The notes below the pieces were generated by a model. That model did not search any database. It was not told where the DNA came from and worked only from the letters and a program-made list of their open reading frames with translations. Below are positions 45,096-53,377 of a DNA stretch of 62,562 nucleotides, one piece after another. The DNA comes from DASXRA01 sp036506155 (lineage in GTDB: Bacteria; Actinomycetota; Actinomycetes; Mycobacteriales; Jatrophihabitantaceae): contig DASXSF010000140.1 in NCBI GenBank assembly GCA_036506155.1, positions 1 through 62,562 of the forward strand. Reading direction: 5' to 3'. Each line of letters opens with the position of its first letter. The stretch's first letter is position 1. Position numbers and translations under genes: made by a program.

Positions 45096-46591
45096 GCAGT
45101 CACCACGATCTGGTGGTAGCCGGTCGCCCCGGACGGGAACGGGTCGCGGTGTTGTGCGTCCTGAACGACCCCGTGCGCGTCGTAGGCGCGGACCCGGATC
45201 GTGTGTTGCCCGGCGGGACCGACCGTCCACGGCAGCACCCACTGGCGCCATGTGTCGGCGGACGGCACGCCGGCCAGCCGCGCTGCCTGCCACGTGCCGT
45301 CGTCCACCTGGACCTCGACCCGGGACACGCCCACGTGCTGATCCCATGCGACGCCGGCTATCGGCACTGCCCGGCCGACCGGCAGCTTGGCCCCGGATCG
45401 CGGGGTGTCGATCCGCGAGGCCAGCCGGATCGGCCCTTTCGCGGCCCAGCCACCCTGTACCCAGTACGCCTGCGCGTCAACGAACGTCGTGGCCTCCAGG
45501 TCGACGATCCACTTGCACGCGGACACGTACCCGTAGAGCCCAGGCACGACCATCCGCACCGGGAAACCGTGCGCGATCGGCAGTGGCTCACCGTTCATCC
45601 CGATCGCGAGCATGGCGTCACGGCCGTCCATGACGACAGCGGTCGGCGAGCCGATCGTCATGCCGTCGTAGGACCGCGCGAGCAGTTGGTCGGCGCCGTC
45701 TTGGATGCCCACCTCCCGCAACACGTCGGCGAGCCGAACTCCGAGGAACCGGGCGTTGCTGATCAGGTTGCCGCCGATCTCGTTCGACACGCAGGTGAGC
45801 GTGATCCAGCGTTCGATCAATGGGCGGTGCAGCAGGTCGTCGTAGCTCAGCATGAGTTCGCGATTGACCAGGCCGTGGATCCGCAGCCGCCAGTGTTTCG
45901 GATCGATTTGCGGGAGCGTGAGCGCCGTGTCGATCCGGTAGAAGCGGGAATTCGGAGTATCGAAGGCGACGGCGCCTTTGCCGAGGTCGGCGCCCGACGC
46001 CGCCGGCGCCGGCGACGCGGGGCCGGGCAGCTTCAAGGCCGCGCGCTGCTTCGTCACGTCGTGGCGGGCGTGCTGGAGCGCGCGTCCGCCGAAACCGAGA
46101 GCGAGCGCTCCACCGGCGAGGGCTGCGCTCGCGCCGAGGAACTGCCGCCGTGACGCGCTGGTCTCGGCGCTACGCAGCAGACCGCGCAGCGCGAAGATCC
46201 CGGCCACCGCCCCGAAGATCGACGGCACGACGTCGCCCGCGTGATGCCCGGGAGCGGTGAGCGCGCAGTACACCGCGAAGGCGCCCAGCACAGCGACACC
46301 GAGCACGCCGGCCCACATCCGGCGCACCGCCAGGACGCCGACGACCACCGCGCACGCGGCGAGCAGCACGTAGATGCCGGTCAGCAGGACGGTCTTGTCG
46401 CTGGTGCCGAACTGTCGGGTTGCCCAGCGCTTGACGGCCTCGGGCGTCAACACGATGACCCGGTTGCCGACCGCGATCACCGGCGCGGCGGCCGGTCGAA
46501 CGAATGCCGCGACAAGCTCACCTACGCCGACTGTGACTGCGCCCGCGACCAACCCGCACGCCGCGCCGAGAGCAACCTCGCCCCGCCTCAC
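45083..46591 (-). CDS. Membrane-anchored molybdopterin-dependent oxidoreductase (sulfite-oxidase-like)
   Basis: 502 residues. About four membrane helices in residues 1-145, then a twin-Arg-like SRRQFLGASAALAGG near 147. A SUOX-type Moco domain follows (about 205-370) with the molybdenum-ligand Cys C267 in ITLTCVSNEIGGNL. The C-terminal dimerisation Ig-like domain ends the protein (VEVQVDDGTWQAARL). The catalytic domain is likely extracytoplasmic. Donor and partner unknown; no cytochrome subunit adjacent. Confidence 0.92.
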   Translation of the reverse strand: MRRGEVALGAACGLVAGAVTVGVGELVAAFVRPAAAPVIAVGNRVIVLTPEAVKRWATRQFGTSDKTVLLTGIYVLLAACAVVVGVLAVRRMWAGVLGVAVLGAFAVYCALTAPGHHAGDVVPSIFGAVAGIFALRGLLRSAETSASRRQFLGASAALAGGALALGFGGRALQHARHDVTKQRAALKLPGPASPAPAASGADLGKGAVAFDTPNSRFYRIDTALTLPQIDPKHWRLRIHGLVNRELMLSYDDLLHRPLIERWITLTCVSNEIGGNLISNARFLGVRLADVLREVGIQDGADQLLARSYDGMTIGSPTAVVMDGRDAMLAIGMNGEPLPIAHGFPVRMVVPGLYGYVSACKWIVDLEATTFVDAQAYWVQGGWAAKGPIRLASRIDTPRSGAKLPVGRAVPIAGVAWDQHVGVSRVEVQVDDGTWQAARLAGVPSADTWRQWVLPWTVGPAGQHTIRVRAYDAHGVVQDAQHRDPFPSGATGYHQIVVTAQAP

Positions 46592-46653
46592 CTATCCATC
46601 GTTACCGATATGGGCGGCGCTCGGTGTTACGTTTCCCGAACGCTCATCGAGTC

Positions 46654-46863
46654 CTAAAAGTCGAACTCCCCGTTCTTGGCCCCGTGGAGGAATGCGAACC
46701 ATTCCGCCGCCGTGTACGAAAGGATCGGCCCGTCCGGGTCTTTTGAGTCGCGGACGGCCACCCCCCCGTCGATGGGCGCCACCTCAACGCACGAGCCGTT
46801 CGATGCGCTGTACGCAGCCTTGCGCCACGCCAATGTGGCGCGATCCAGCTTGGGTGGAGACAT
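46654..46863 (-). CDS. DUF397 protein (Scr2-like)
   Basis: 69 residues. Typical DUF397: ATLAWRKAAYSASNGSCVEV, VAVRDSKDPDGPILSYTAAE, W-F-AFLHGAKNGEFDF end. AAGGAAGG precedes ATG 46863. Lies 31 bp downstream of the Scr1-like XRE gene. In Streptomyces such pairs (Scr1/Scr2) act as regulator and effector or as toxin-antitoxin-like modules. Confidence 0.92.
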   Translation of the reverse strand: MSPPKLDRATLAWRKAAYSASNGSCVEVAPIDGGVAVRDSKDPDGPILSYTAAEWFAFLHGAKNGEFDF

Positions 46864-46894
46864 CTCAGCCTTCCTTCTCGTTCTCGCCAGCCCC

Positions 46895-47740
46895 TTAGCC
46901 GGCGAAGTTCTTGGCGAGCGCGGTGAGGTGCGCGATCGTGTCCTTGGGCCCGAGCGCAATGGCGCGCAGGTGATCGAAGACGCGTCGATAGCGGGCAATG
47001 TCCGCCCGACTCTCGAGGTAGTGCTGGCCGAGCAGACCCTCGACATACACGACGTCGGGCGCCGCCTCCTCGAAGTGGAGGATCTCGAAGGTGCTGTTGA
47101 GCGCCGGATGCGCGCCGGCCTCGAACGGGATCAGCTGAATGGTGATGTTCGGTTGGCCCGCCCGCCCGATCAGCGTCTCGACCTGCTCGCGCATGATCGC
47201 GGGGTTGCCGACGACGCGGCGCACCGCGGCCTCGTCCATGATCGTCCAGAACTCGACGCGGGGCTCCCCGACCAGTACGCGCTGCCGCTCCGGCCGCGAC
47301 TCGGCCAGCCTGTCCACCTTCTCGGGGTCCGGGTCGGGCAGTGTGGCCTCGAGAACCGCTCGCGCGTAGTCCTGGGTCTGCAGCAGTCCCGGAACGAGAT
47401 CGGCCTTGTACTCCGTGATCGAGGCAGCCGCCGCCTCAAGCTCCAGCCAGGTGGAGTACTTGGAGTCGTACTGCTGCCACCACGACGGCTCGCGGCTCTG
47501 CCTGGCGAGCGTCATCAGCTGCTCGCGCTCGTCGTCGCTGACGCTGTAGATCCCGCACAGGTCCCGTACGTCGCGAGGGCTCACGCCGCGCGCACCCGTC
47601 TCCAGTCGGCTGATCTTGGTCGCCGACACCATGAGCTGCTCGGCGACGTCCTCGGCGGTCATGCCTTTGTCGAGACGGAGCTGCTTCAGGCGGGCACCCA
47701 GCTCTCTACGGCGCAGGGTCGGCGTGGGTCGGCGCGCCAT
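46895..47740 (-). CDS. XRE-family regulator with DUF5753 (Scr1-like)
   Basis: 281 residues. HTH_3 near residues 13-70 (LRLDKGMTAEDVAEQLMVSA, then TKISRLETGARGVSPRDVRD). DUF5753 covers about 95-270 (YKADLVPGLLQTQDYARAVL, FEAGAHPALNSTFEILHF, VVYVEGLLGQHYLE). ATG 47740. Pairs with the DUF397 gene. A triple half-site in its upstream region may be its own operator. Confidence 0.93.
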   Translation of the reverse strand: MARRPTPTLRRRELGARLKQLRLDKGMTAEDVAEQLMVSATKISRLETGARGVSPRDVRDLCGIYSVSDDEREQLMTLARQSREPSWWQQYDSKYSTWLELEAAAASITEYKADLVPGLLQTQDYARAVLEATLPDPDPEKVDRLAESRPERQRVLVGEPRVEFWTIMDEAAVRRVVGNPAIMREQVETLIGRAGQPNITIQLIPFEAGAHPALNSTFEILHFEEAAPDVVYVEGLLGQHYLESRADIARYRRVFDHLRAIALGPKDTIAHLTALAKNFAG

Positions 47741-48117
47741 GCCAGCTCACCCCCTCGATGTGGGCATGCATCCGGCACCTATGAGAAGCGAAACGCATTT
47801 GGCACTTGCCATTGGCAGGTACGAGGTGCACTCTTACACCATGGGTGGACCCCCGGTCAAGGCGACAGGCCTATAGCCATCGCACGTTGCACCATCAGCG
47901 CGCAGCCGGTCCGCTCATAGCGCACGATCCGCGCGGAACGGAGGGCGCCGCTAGTCGAGGTCCCGCTCCGCTTGCTTGTACAGTTCCGCCGCGCATCGCG
48001 GCACAGATCCGCCGAACACGAGCACCCCCGGAGATCGATTGGCAGCGACGCCGGGGGTACCCGCATCTAAACGAACCCGACGTCCCGGGCAGTCACCTGC
48101 TCAGACGGGAGCCCGTC
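47741..48117. other. Intergenic region with operator-like sites and a leader hairpin
   Basis: 377 bases between divergent genes. Holds the half-sites at 47800-47817 and a hairpin at 48024-48058 (ACCCCCGG / CCGGGGGT, 19-base loop) about 60 bases before the small membrane protein. No convincing reading frame. The hairpin may be leader RNA, but I match it to no known riboswitch. Confidence 0.5.
47800..47817. promoter_or_regulatory. Alternating half-sites upstream of the XRE gene
   Basis: TGGCA-CT-TGCCA-T-TGGCA: three 5-base half-sites in alternating orientation, making two overlapping palindromes, 60 bases upstream of the XRE start. Candidate autoregulatory operator. Confidence 0.5.
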
Positions 48118-48450
48118 ATGACAACGCTAGCCCTCGTCACGTTGCCCGCGCGAGCCCCAATGGCCACCGACACGCCGAGCGCCGCGGGCTCGCACGACCT
48201 TGCCGGCCCACTGATCATCGCCCTGATCTTCGCCGCGCTGATCGGCATCGCGGCGGTCTCGGCACTGTTCCGCTCAGCGTCGGCGGCGATCTCGGTCGTC
48301 ACCCAGCCGACGATGGCGGTCTTCCGGATGCTGCTCGGTGCGCTGATCGTGATCGTCATCCTGGTGGCGCTGCTCGTATCGAGGCCCGCGGAGGCCAACC
48401 ACAATCCGACTCCCGCACCAACCGCACCAACCACCTCGACACACCGCTAG
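48118..48450 (+). CDS. Small two-helix membrane protein
   Basis: 110 residues. Two hydrophobic helices (LAGPLIIALIFAALIGIAAV and MLLGALIVIVILVALLV) joined by a Ser/Ala-rich loop, and a Thr/Pro-rich tail. ATG 48118 follows GGGAG at good spacing; the upstream frame is an over-extension. No family recognised. Confidence 0.65.
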   Translation: MTTLALVTLPARAPMATDTPSAAGSHDLAGPLIIALIFAALIGIAAVSALFRSASAAISVVTQPTMAVFRMLLGALIVIVILVALLVSRPAEANHNPTPAPTAPTTSTHR

Positions 48451-48459
48451 CGCCGGGTA

Positions 48460-49107
48460 TTACGCGGCGAGCTGTCCCGCGAGCTCCCGCGCCGCCGTCG
48501 CGGCTGTGTCGTGAGCCTCGGCCAGCGACGCTCGGTGGTTCTCGATGAACTGCGCGAGTGCCGGGTTCACTTCGGCGAGCGTCAGCTCGGGAGTGATGAC
48601 GAGGAGGTCCAGTCCCAGCACCTCGGCGAGGACGCGGCGCAGGTACGGCTCGGCGTGATCCCAGCCGTCGCGGGGCGTACCAGGCTGATAAGACCCACCC
48701 TGCGCGTTCACCAGCACGGCGGTGCGGCCACGCAGCAGTCCCTCCGGGTCGCGGGTGCGCGGGTCACTGAACAGATAGTCGAGCCAGGTCTTGACCGACG
48801 CCGGCGTGCCCCAGTTGTAGAGCGGCACGGCGAGCAGGATCGCGTCGGCAGCAAGCAGTTCGTCGACGAGCGCGGCAGAGCGGGCCACGGCCGCGCGTTG
48901 TTCAGGCCTGCGCTCGGCATCGGGCACCAACCGGGCGGTGTAGCCCTCCCAGGTCAGGTACGGCAGTGGCTCGCGGCCAAGGTCTCGAACGGTGACCGTG
49001 CCGGTGGGATGCGCCAGCTGCCACGCATTCTGGAAGGTATCTGCTACCGAGCGGGAGAGTGAGCCCTCTTTGCGCAGGCTGGCATCGATACGGAGCAAGT
49101 GGGCCAT
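48460..49107 (-). CDS. FMN-dependent NADH azoreductase (AzoR-like)
   Basis: 215 residues, flavodoxin-like fold. N-terminal FMN loop LLRIDASLRKEGSLSRSVAD, central VPLYNWGTPASVKTWLDYLF and NAQGGSYQPGTPRDGWDHAE. Reduces azo dyes and quinones with NADH. AAAGG precedes ATG 49107. Divergent from a MarR gene with a dyad in the gap, a common oxidative/quinone-stress arrangement. Confidence 0.93.
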   Translation of the reverse strand: MAHLLRIDASLRKEGSLSRSVADTFQNAWQLAHPTGTVTVRDLGREPLPYLTWEGYTARLVPDAERRPEQRAAVARSAALVDELLAADAILLAVPLYNWGTPASVKTWLDYLFSDPRTRDPEGLLRGRTAVLVNAQGGSYQPGTPRDGWDHAEPYLRRVLAEVLGLDLLVITPELTLAEVNPALAQFIENHRASLAEAHDTAATAARELAGQLAA

Positions 49108-49158
49108 GGCTGACCTTTCGACTCGACGGAGTTGGCGAACGGATAGTCGAACCTGCAA

Positions 49159-49180
49159 ATCATTGAAGTATTCCAACGAT
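49159..49180. promoter_or_regulatory. MarR operator candidate
   Basis: ATCATTG-AAGTATTC-CAACGAT: 8 of 11 pairs match about the centre, in the AT-richer gap between azoR and marR. Likely bound by the adjacent MarR protein. Confidence 0.55.
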
Positions 49181-49224
49181 CAGATAACCGCAATCATGTT
49201 GTCGAGTCCAGCTACCATTGCTGT

Positions 49225-49686
49225 GTGAAGGTTGACGAGGTGCCGGCGACCCAGGAGCGTCTGGGGCTGCTGCTCGCGCGGCATGGGCAGTTCGTCAGCA
49301 TTCAGATCCGCAAGGCAATGGCCAGCACAGGCCTCACTCCCCGTCATCGGCAGGTCTTGGTGGACCTCGCCGAGCGGGGACCCACCAGCCAGCAAGCGCT
49401 ACTCGAAACGCTGAGTGTCGATCCGAGCGTGCTGGTGTCCATCCTCAACGACCTGGAAGAGCAGGGCCTGGCCGAGCGTCGCCGCGACCCGACCGACCGA
49501 CGCCGACACATCGTCGAGATGTCCAGCACGGGCTGTGATGTGCTGCGGCGCATCGAGCAGGCTGTGTCTCAGGCTGAGGCGCAGCTGTTCGCGGACCTCG
49601 ACGAGGCCGACCGCGACCGGCTGCACGAGCTACTCACCAAGGTGCGGACGATCCCCGACGACCCCGCCTGCGACGAGAAATGTTGA
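49225..49686 (+). CDS. MarR-family transcriptional regulator
   Basis: 153 residues. Winged helix (about 40-105): LTPRHRQVLVDLAERGPTSQ, VDPSVLVSILNDLEEQGLAE, with wing RRRDPTDRRRHIVEMSSTG. GTG 49225. Divergent from the azoreductase, which it probably represses. Cysteines C107 region, C148 and C153 (ACDEKC end) could allow redox sensing, but that is inference. Confidence 0.92.
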   Translation: MKVDEVPATQERLGLLLARHGQFVSIQIRKAMASTGLTPRHRQVLVDLAERGPTSQQALLETLSVDPSVLVSILNDLEEQGLAERRRDPTDRRRHIVEMSSTGCDVLRRIEQAVSQAEAQLFADLDEADRDRLHELLTKVRTIPDDPACDEKC

Positions 49687-49770
49687 CTCAACCCGCCTGA
49701 GCGCCCGCGCGAAGACCCCGGCGCGGCGACGCCGCCCGCGCCCGACGGCGCGGCGCCCAGCCGGGTTAGC

Positions 49771-50730
49771 TCAAGCCCAGAGCTGGCCCTCGAGCTTTTC
49801 GGCCGCGTGCTGGAGGGAACCGTCGTAGGCCCCCGTGGACAGGTACTTCCACCCGCCGTCGGGCACGATGAATGCGATGTCGGCGCGCTGCCCGGCAGCC
49901 GCTACGCGGTCTGCGATCGACAGCGCCGCATGCAGGATGGCTCCGCTCGAGATCCCAGCAAATATGCCCTCGTGCTCGATCAGGTCACGGGTACGGCGCA
50001 GTGCGTCGTACGAGGTCACGGAAAACCTTGACGTCAAGACATCGTCGTCGTAGAGCTCCGGAACGAAGCCCTCGTCGATATTGCGCAGCCCGTAGACCAG
50101 CTCGCCGTAGCGGGGCTCCGCCGCGACGATCTGGACGTCCGGCGCCTTCTCTCGCAGGTACCGCCCGGCGCCCATGAGCGTGCCCGTCGTGCCGAGCCCA
50201 GCGACGAAGTGTGTGATCGTCGGCAGGTCGCGCAGGATCTCCGGGCCCGTCCCCTCGTAGTGCGCCTGCGAGTTCGCGCGATTGCCGTATTGGTAAAGCA
50301 TCACCCAATCGGGGTTCTCCGCGGCGAGCTGCTTGGCCACGGCCACCGCCTGGTTCGAGCCACCGGCGGCCGGCGAGAAGATGATGCGCGCCCCGAACAT
50401 CTCCAGCAGCTGGCGCCGCTCGAGGGACGTGTTTTCGGGCATCACGCAGACCAGCCCGTACCCCCGCACCTTGGCGACCATCGCCAGCGAGATACCGGTG
50501 TTCCCCGACGTCGGCTCCAGGATCGTGCAGCCGGGCGTCAACCGGCCGTCGGCCTCGGCCGCACGCACCATCGAAAGCGCTGCGCGATCCTTGATCGAGC
50601 CGGTGGGATTGCGGTCCTCGAGCTTCGCCCACAGCCGCACGGGCGAATCGCCGGCCCATCGCGGCGAAAGCCGCGGCAACCCGACCAACGGCGTCTCGCC
50701 CAGCGCGTCGGTAAGCGAGTCGTACCGCAT
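49771..50730 (-). CDS. cysM: CysM, CysO-dependent O-phosphoserine sulfhydrylase
   Basis: 319 residues, PLP fold type II. PLP Lys K47 in NPTGSIKDRAA; phosphate loop LEPTSGNTGISLAMV; GLGTTGTLMGAGRYL. The C-terminal end EKLEGQLWA is like mycobacterial CysM, which takes sulfur from CysO-thiocarboxylate and O-phosphoserine. Five bases downstream of cysO. The last step before Mec+ frees cysteine. Confidence 0.96.
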   Translation of the reverse strand: MRYDSLTDALGETPLVGLPRLSPRWAGDSPVRLWAKLEDRNPTGSIKDRAALSMVRAAEADGRLTPGCTILEPTSGNTGISLAMVAKVRGYGLVCVMPENTSLERRQLLEMFGARIIFSPAAGGSNQAVAVAKQLAAENPDWVMLYQYGNRANSQAHYEGTGPEILRDLPTITHFVAGLGTTGTLMGAGRYLREKAPDVQIVAAEPRYGELVYGLRNIDEGFVPELYDDDVLTSRFSVTSYDALRRTRDLIEHEGIFAGISSGAILHAALSIADRVAAAGQRADIAFIVPDGGWKYLSTGAYDGSLQHAAEKLEGQLWA

Positions 50731-50735
50731 GGGCG

Positions 50736-51011
50736 TCAGCCCCCGGCTACCGCCGGCAGGATCGTCACCGCGTCGCCGTCCTTGAGCGTGGTGTCGAGCG
50801 AGCCGGTGAATCGCACGTCCTCGTCGTTGACGTAGACGTTCACGAAGCGGTGCAGGCCGCCGTCGTCCGTGATGAGCCGGCCCTTGAGCCCGGGATGGCT
50901 CGCGTCCAGGTCGTCGAACAGTTCGGCAAGCGTGTCACCCTTGCCCGCGATGGACTTCGCGCCGTCGGTGTAGCTGCGCAGGATCGTCGGAATCTTGACC
51001 TCGATGGCCAT
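50736..51011 (-). CDS. cysO: CysO sulfur-carrier protein (ubiquitin-like)
   Basis: 91 residues. Beta-grasp fold related to MoaD/ThiS, ending in the diglycine tail ILPAVAGG needed for thiocarboxylation. AGGGAG lies before the ATG at 51011. Directly upstream of cysM and, after a 111-bp gap that contains a small reading frame, downstream of mec. Confidence 0.96.
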   Translation of the reverse strand: MAIEVKIPTILRSYTDGAKSIAGKGDTLAELFDDLDASHPGLKGRLITDDGGLHRFVNVYVNDEDVRFTGSLDTTLKDGDAVTILPAVAGG

Positions 51012-51058
51012 GAGAGAAGTCTGCTCCCTTGGAAGTCGGTAACGGATCGTGGGATCGG

Positions 51059-51130
51059 TCAGCGACAGTCGTAGTCGACGTCGGCACGACGGTGCCCGAG
51101 TAGCACCCGTTCGATCGTCACGTCACGCAT
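51059..51130 (-). CDS. Possible 23-codon leader peptide between mec and cysO
   Basis: ATG 51130 (or GTG 51121) begins inside the last codons of mec, with GGAG four bases upstream. The peptide runs MRDVTIERVLLG, then HRRADVDYDCR, and stops right after Cys-Arg; 47 bases then lead to cysO. Actinobacterial cysteine genes often carry short leader peptides ending with cysteine near the stop. Length is too short for statistics, and it may be chance. Confidence 0.4.
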   Translation of the reverse strand: MRDVTIERVLLGHRRADVDYDCR

Positions 51131-51539
51131 GAGACTCCACCACCGTGACCGGCTCCTCGGTCACCTCGCCGTCGACAATACGGAACGACCGGAACTCGGT
51201 CTCATCTTCCGCCCGGGTAGAAACCAGCACATAGTGAGCGTTCGGCTCGGAGGCGTAGGAGATGTCAGTGCGCGACGGGTACGCCTCGGTGGCCGTGTGC
51301 GAGTGGTAGATGACCACCGGCTCCTCGTCGTGCTCGTCCATCTCGCGCCACACCTTGAGCTGCTCTATCGAATCGAAACGGTAGAACGTCGGCGAGCGCT
51401 CAGCATTGAGCATCGGTATGTGCCGGGTCGGGCGGTCGCTGCCCTGTGCCCCGGCGACAACGCCGCACGCTTCATCGGGGTGGTCACGACGGGCGTGCGC
51501 CACGATGACGTCACGGATCGCCCGGTCGATCGTCAGCAC
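51123..51539 (-). CDS. mec: Mec+ CysO-cysteine peptidase (JAMM/MPN+ metalloprotease)
   Basis: 138 residues. JAMM zinc motif HSHTATEAYPSRTD (H79, H81, D92) with catalytic Glu near E23 (HPDEACGVVAG). Cleaves cysteine from the C-terminus of CysO-Cys. 13 bp downstream of the DUF2017 gene. Matches Rv1334. Confidence 0.95.
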   Translation of the reverse strand: MLTIDRAIRDVIVAHARRDHPDEACGVVAGAQGSDRPTRHIPMLNAERSPTFYRFDSIEQLKVWREMDEHDEEPVVIYHSHTATEAYPSRTDISYASEPNAHYVLVSTRAEDETEFRSFRIVDGEVTEEPVTVVESHA

Positions 51540-51552
51540 GGCATCACGGTAC

Positions 51553-52023
51553 TCAGCCGCGCATCACGACGTGGACGAGTGAGTCCTGCAGTGTCGTGAG
51601 CCACTGGTAGATCGCCCGCAGCTGCGCGTTCGGGTCGGCCGGGTCAATGGTCGGGTCGTCGTCCTCGGTGACGGACAGCCGGGTGCCGATGGCAAGGCGC
51701 AGGTCGGTCAGCACAGTGAGCCAGCGCTGCGCCGCACCGTCATCGAGGTCGATGTCGCCCTCGCCCGAGGGCAGCTCCGCCCGGCACTCGCGTAGCCGTT
51801 CGGCCTTTGTGTCGCGTAGCGAATCCTCCGTCAGCGCGCGAAACTCCGCCTCCGCGCGCTCGTCGTCGCGGTAGCCCGACGGGAACAGCCGCTGCCGCAC
51901 CGGGTCGTCGTCGGGCAACGTGACGAGCGCCCCCTCCAGGTCGTCGAACAGGGTGCCTAGCAGCCCCGACTCGACCGCTTCGAGTCGGATGCGCGCATGC
52001 CCACGCCGACGCGAGACCCGCAC
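51553..52023 (-). CDS. DUF2017 protein
   Basis: 156 residues, acidic and helical: GLLGTLFDDLEGALVTL, RQRLFPSGYRDDERAEAEFR. Found between clpS and mec in many actinobacteria (Rv1332-like). GTG 52023. Function unknown; it follows clpS here after a 193-bp gap that holds copy B of the dispersed repeat. Confidence 0.9.
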   Translation of the reverse strand: MRVSRRRGHARIRLEAVESGLLGTLFDDLEGALVTLPDDDPVRQRLFPSGYRDDERAEAEFRALTEDSLRDTKAERLRECRAELPSGEGDIDLDDGAAQRWLTVLTDLRLAIGTRLSVTEDDDPTIDPADPNAQLRAIYQWLTTLQDSLVHVVMRG

Positions 52024-52136
52024 TGGCTAACCCCGCCCTCGCGACCCTCGATCCGGACCGCTCGCTTCGCTCGGGCCCGTCTCGTGCGTCGCCCCTCGCT
52101 GTCGCTCGGGCCGCGTCGCGGCGGCGGGGCTCTTCG

Positions 52137-52151
52137 CGCGAGCGCTCATCG
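52137..52151 (+). repeat. Dispersed 15-base intergenic repeat, copy B
   Basis: CGCGAGCGCTCATCG in the clpS-DUF2017 gap. The surrounding 52024-52216 is GC-rich (CGCTTCGCTCGGG type tracts) with no coding frame of note. Confidence 0.55.
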
Positions 52152-52216
52152 CTCGGTGGCTCTGCTGTCCGTGGTCATGTGTCCGCTCGACAGAGCCCAT
52201 CCTCTCGTGCCCATTG

Positions 52217-52531
52217 CTAGTCCTGCTGCTGGAGGGTGGCCCACAGGCCGTAACCGTGCAGGGTGTTGACGTCGAGTTCCATACGCTCGCGAGTGCCGCT
52301 CGAGACGATGGCCTTGCCGCGATGGTGCACGTCCAGCATGAGCTTCTCGGCTTTCGGCTTCGGGTAGCCGAACACGGTCATGAACACGTGGGTCACGTAG
52401 CTCATCAGGTTCACGGGGTCGTTCCAGACGATCGTGATCCACGGCCGATCGGGCGCGACTGAGGTCTTGATGTCCTCTGCGGGCAGCGTCTGGCCCGCAG
52501 TGTTCTGCGGTAGGGACAGCATGCCTGGCAT
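52217..52531 (-). CDS. clpS: ClpS adaptor for ClpAP/ClpCP
   Basis: 104 residues. Conserved core: WITIVWNDPVNLMSYVTHVF, FGYPKPKAEKLMLDVHHRGK. Binds N-degron substrates and passes them to the Clp protease. ATG 52531 or 52522. Same neighbours as Rv1331. Confidence 0.95.
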   Translation of the reverse strand: MPGMLSLPQNTAGQTLPAEDIKTSVAPDRPWITIVWNDPVNLMSYVTHVFMTVFGYPKPKAEKLMLDVHHRGKAIVSSGTRERMELDVNTLHGYGLWATLQQQD

Positions 52532-52639
52532 TCGTCCATGGTGGCACGGTCACGGGCCGGTCACGACCCCGTGTCGGGCGAGCGCACCTGCCCGTTAGGC
52601 CGATGACACGGGCATGCGGCTCCACTACCGTCTTGCGCC

Positions 52640-53338
52640 ATGAGTGGGCCGTACAACCCTCAACAGGGCAACCAGCCCGGTGGGCAGCCACAGTGGGGCG
52701 GATACCCCGGCAGCGCCAGCTATCCGCAGCAGGGTCAGCCCGGATACGCCGGGCAGGAGGGTTACCAACAGGGCGGCTACCAGGGCTATCCACCGCAGGG
52801 CGGCTACCAGCAGGGGGGTTACCGACAGGCCGGTTATCAGCAGGGCGGTTACAGCTATCCACAGCAGACATGGGGCGCCCGCCGCGAGACGGTCGGCGTG
52901 ATCGGGCTGATCGGCGCAGCGGTCGGTGCGGCCCTGCTGATCGTCAGCTTTACCGCGCTCGCGTGGTACCGCATCATCGGACGGGACATCAAGTTCAGCG
53001 ACCTCCACAAGAGCCTCAACCAACCGGGCGCGCCTGCCTTTCCGAAGGCGTATTTCGGCTGGCTCGCCTGGGTGCTGCTCGCGCTCGTCGTTGTCAGCGC
53101 GGTGCTGGCCAGCTTGCCGATCGGGTCAGCGGCCCTGACGTTCCGGATAGTCGCGCCGGTGGCCGGCGTCGTCGGCGTCATTGTCACGCTGCTGGCGCTG
53201 AACAACTATTGGGACAAGGCGAACAACGTCCTCGGCGACGTCGGCGTCTTCAAGCACAGCGCAGTAGGGCTGTATCTGACGTTGATCGGGTTTCTCATCG
53301 CCGGCGTGGCAGGGGTTTCCGGACCGCGTCGTGTCTAG
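52640..53338 (+). CDS. Membrane protein with Tyr/Gln/Gly-rich N-terminal tail
   Basis: 232 residues. Residues 1-78 are a low-complexity tail with repeats of YQQGGY and GYPPQGGY. Four hydrophobic helices follow (VIGLIGAAVGAALLIVSFTA, LAWVLLALVVVSAVLA, IVAPVAGVVGVIVTLLAL, LYLTLIGFLIAGVAGV). ATG 52640. Such tails occur in actinobacterial cell-division and envelope proteins; function unknown. Confidence 0.85.
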   Translation: MSGPYNPQQGNQPGGQPQWGGYPGSASYPQQGQPGYAGQEGYQQGGYQGYPPQGGYQQGGYRQAGYQQGGYSYPQQTWGARRETVGVIGLIGAAVGAALLIVSFTALAWYRIIGRDIKFSDLHKSLNQPGAPAFPKAYFGWLAWVLLALVVVSAVLASLPIGSAALTFRIVAPVAGVVGVIVTLLALNNYWDKANNVLGDVGVFKHSAVGLYLTLIGFLIAGVAGVSGPRRV

Positions 53339-53377
53339 CCGACGCGTGCGCCGCGTATCCGGAAACGTGCCCTGACT

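Noticed and set aside
48024..48058. C-rich hairpin considered as a 6C or c-di-AMP riboswitch
   Set aside because: Only five-C runs, located in the stem rather than loops, and lacks the second hairpin and conserved riboswitch core.
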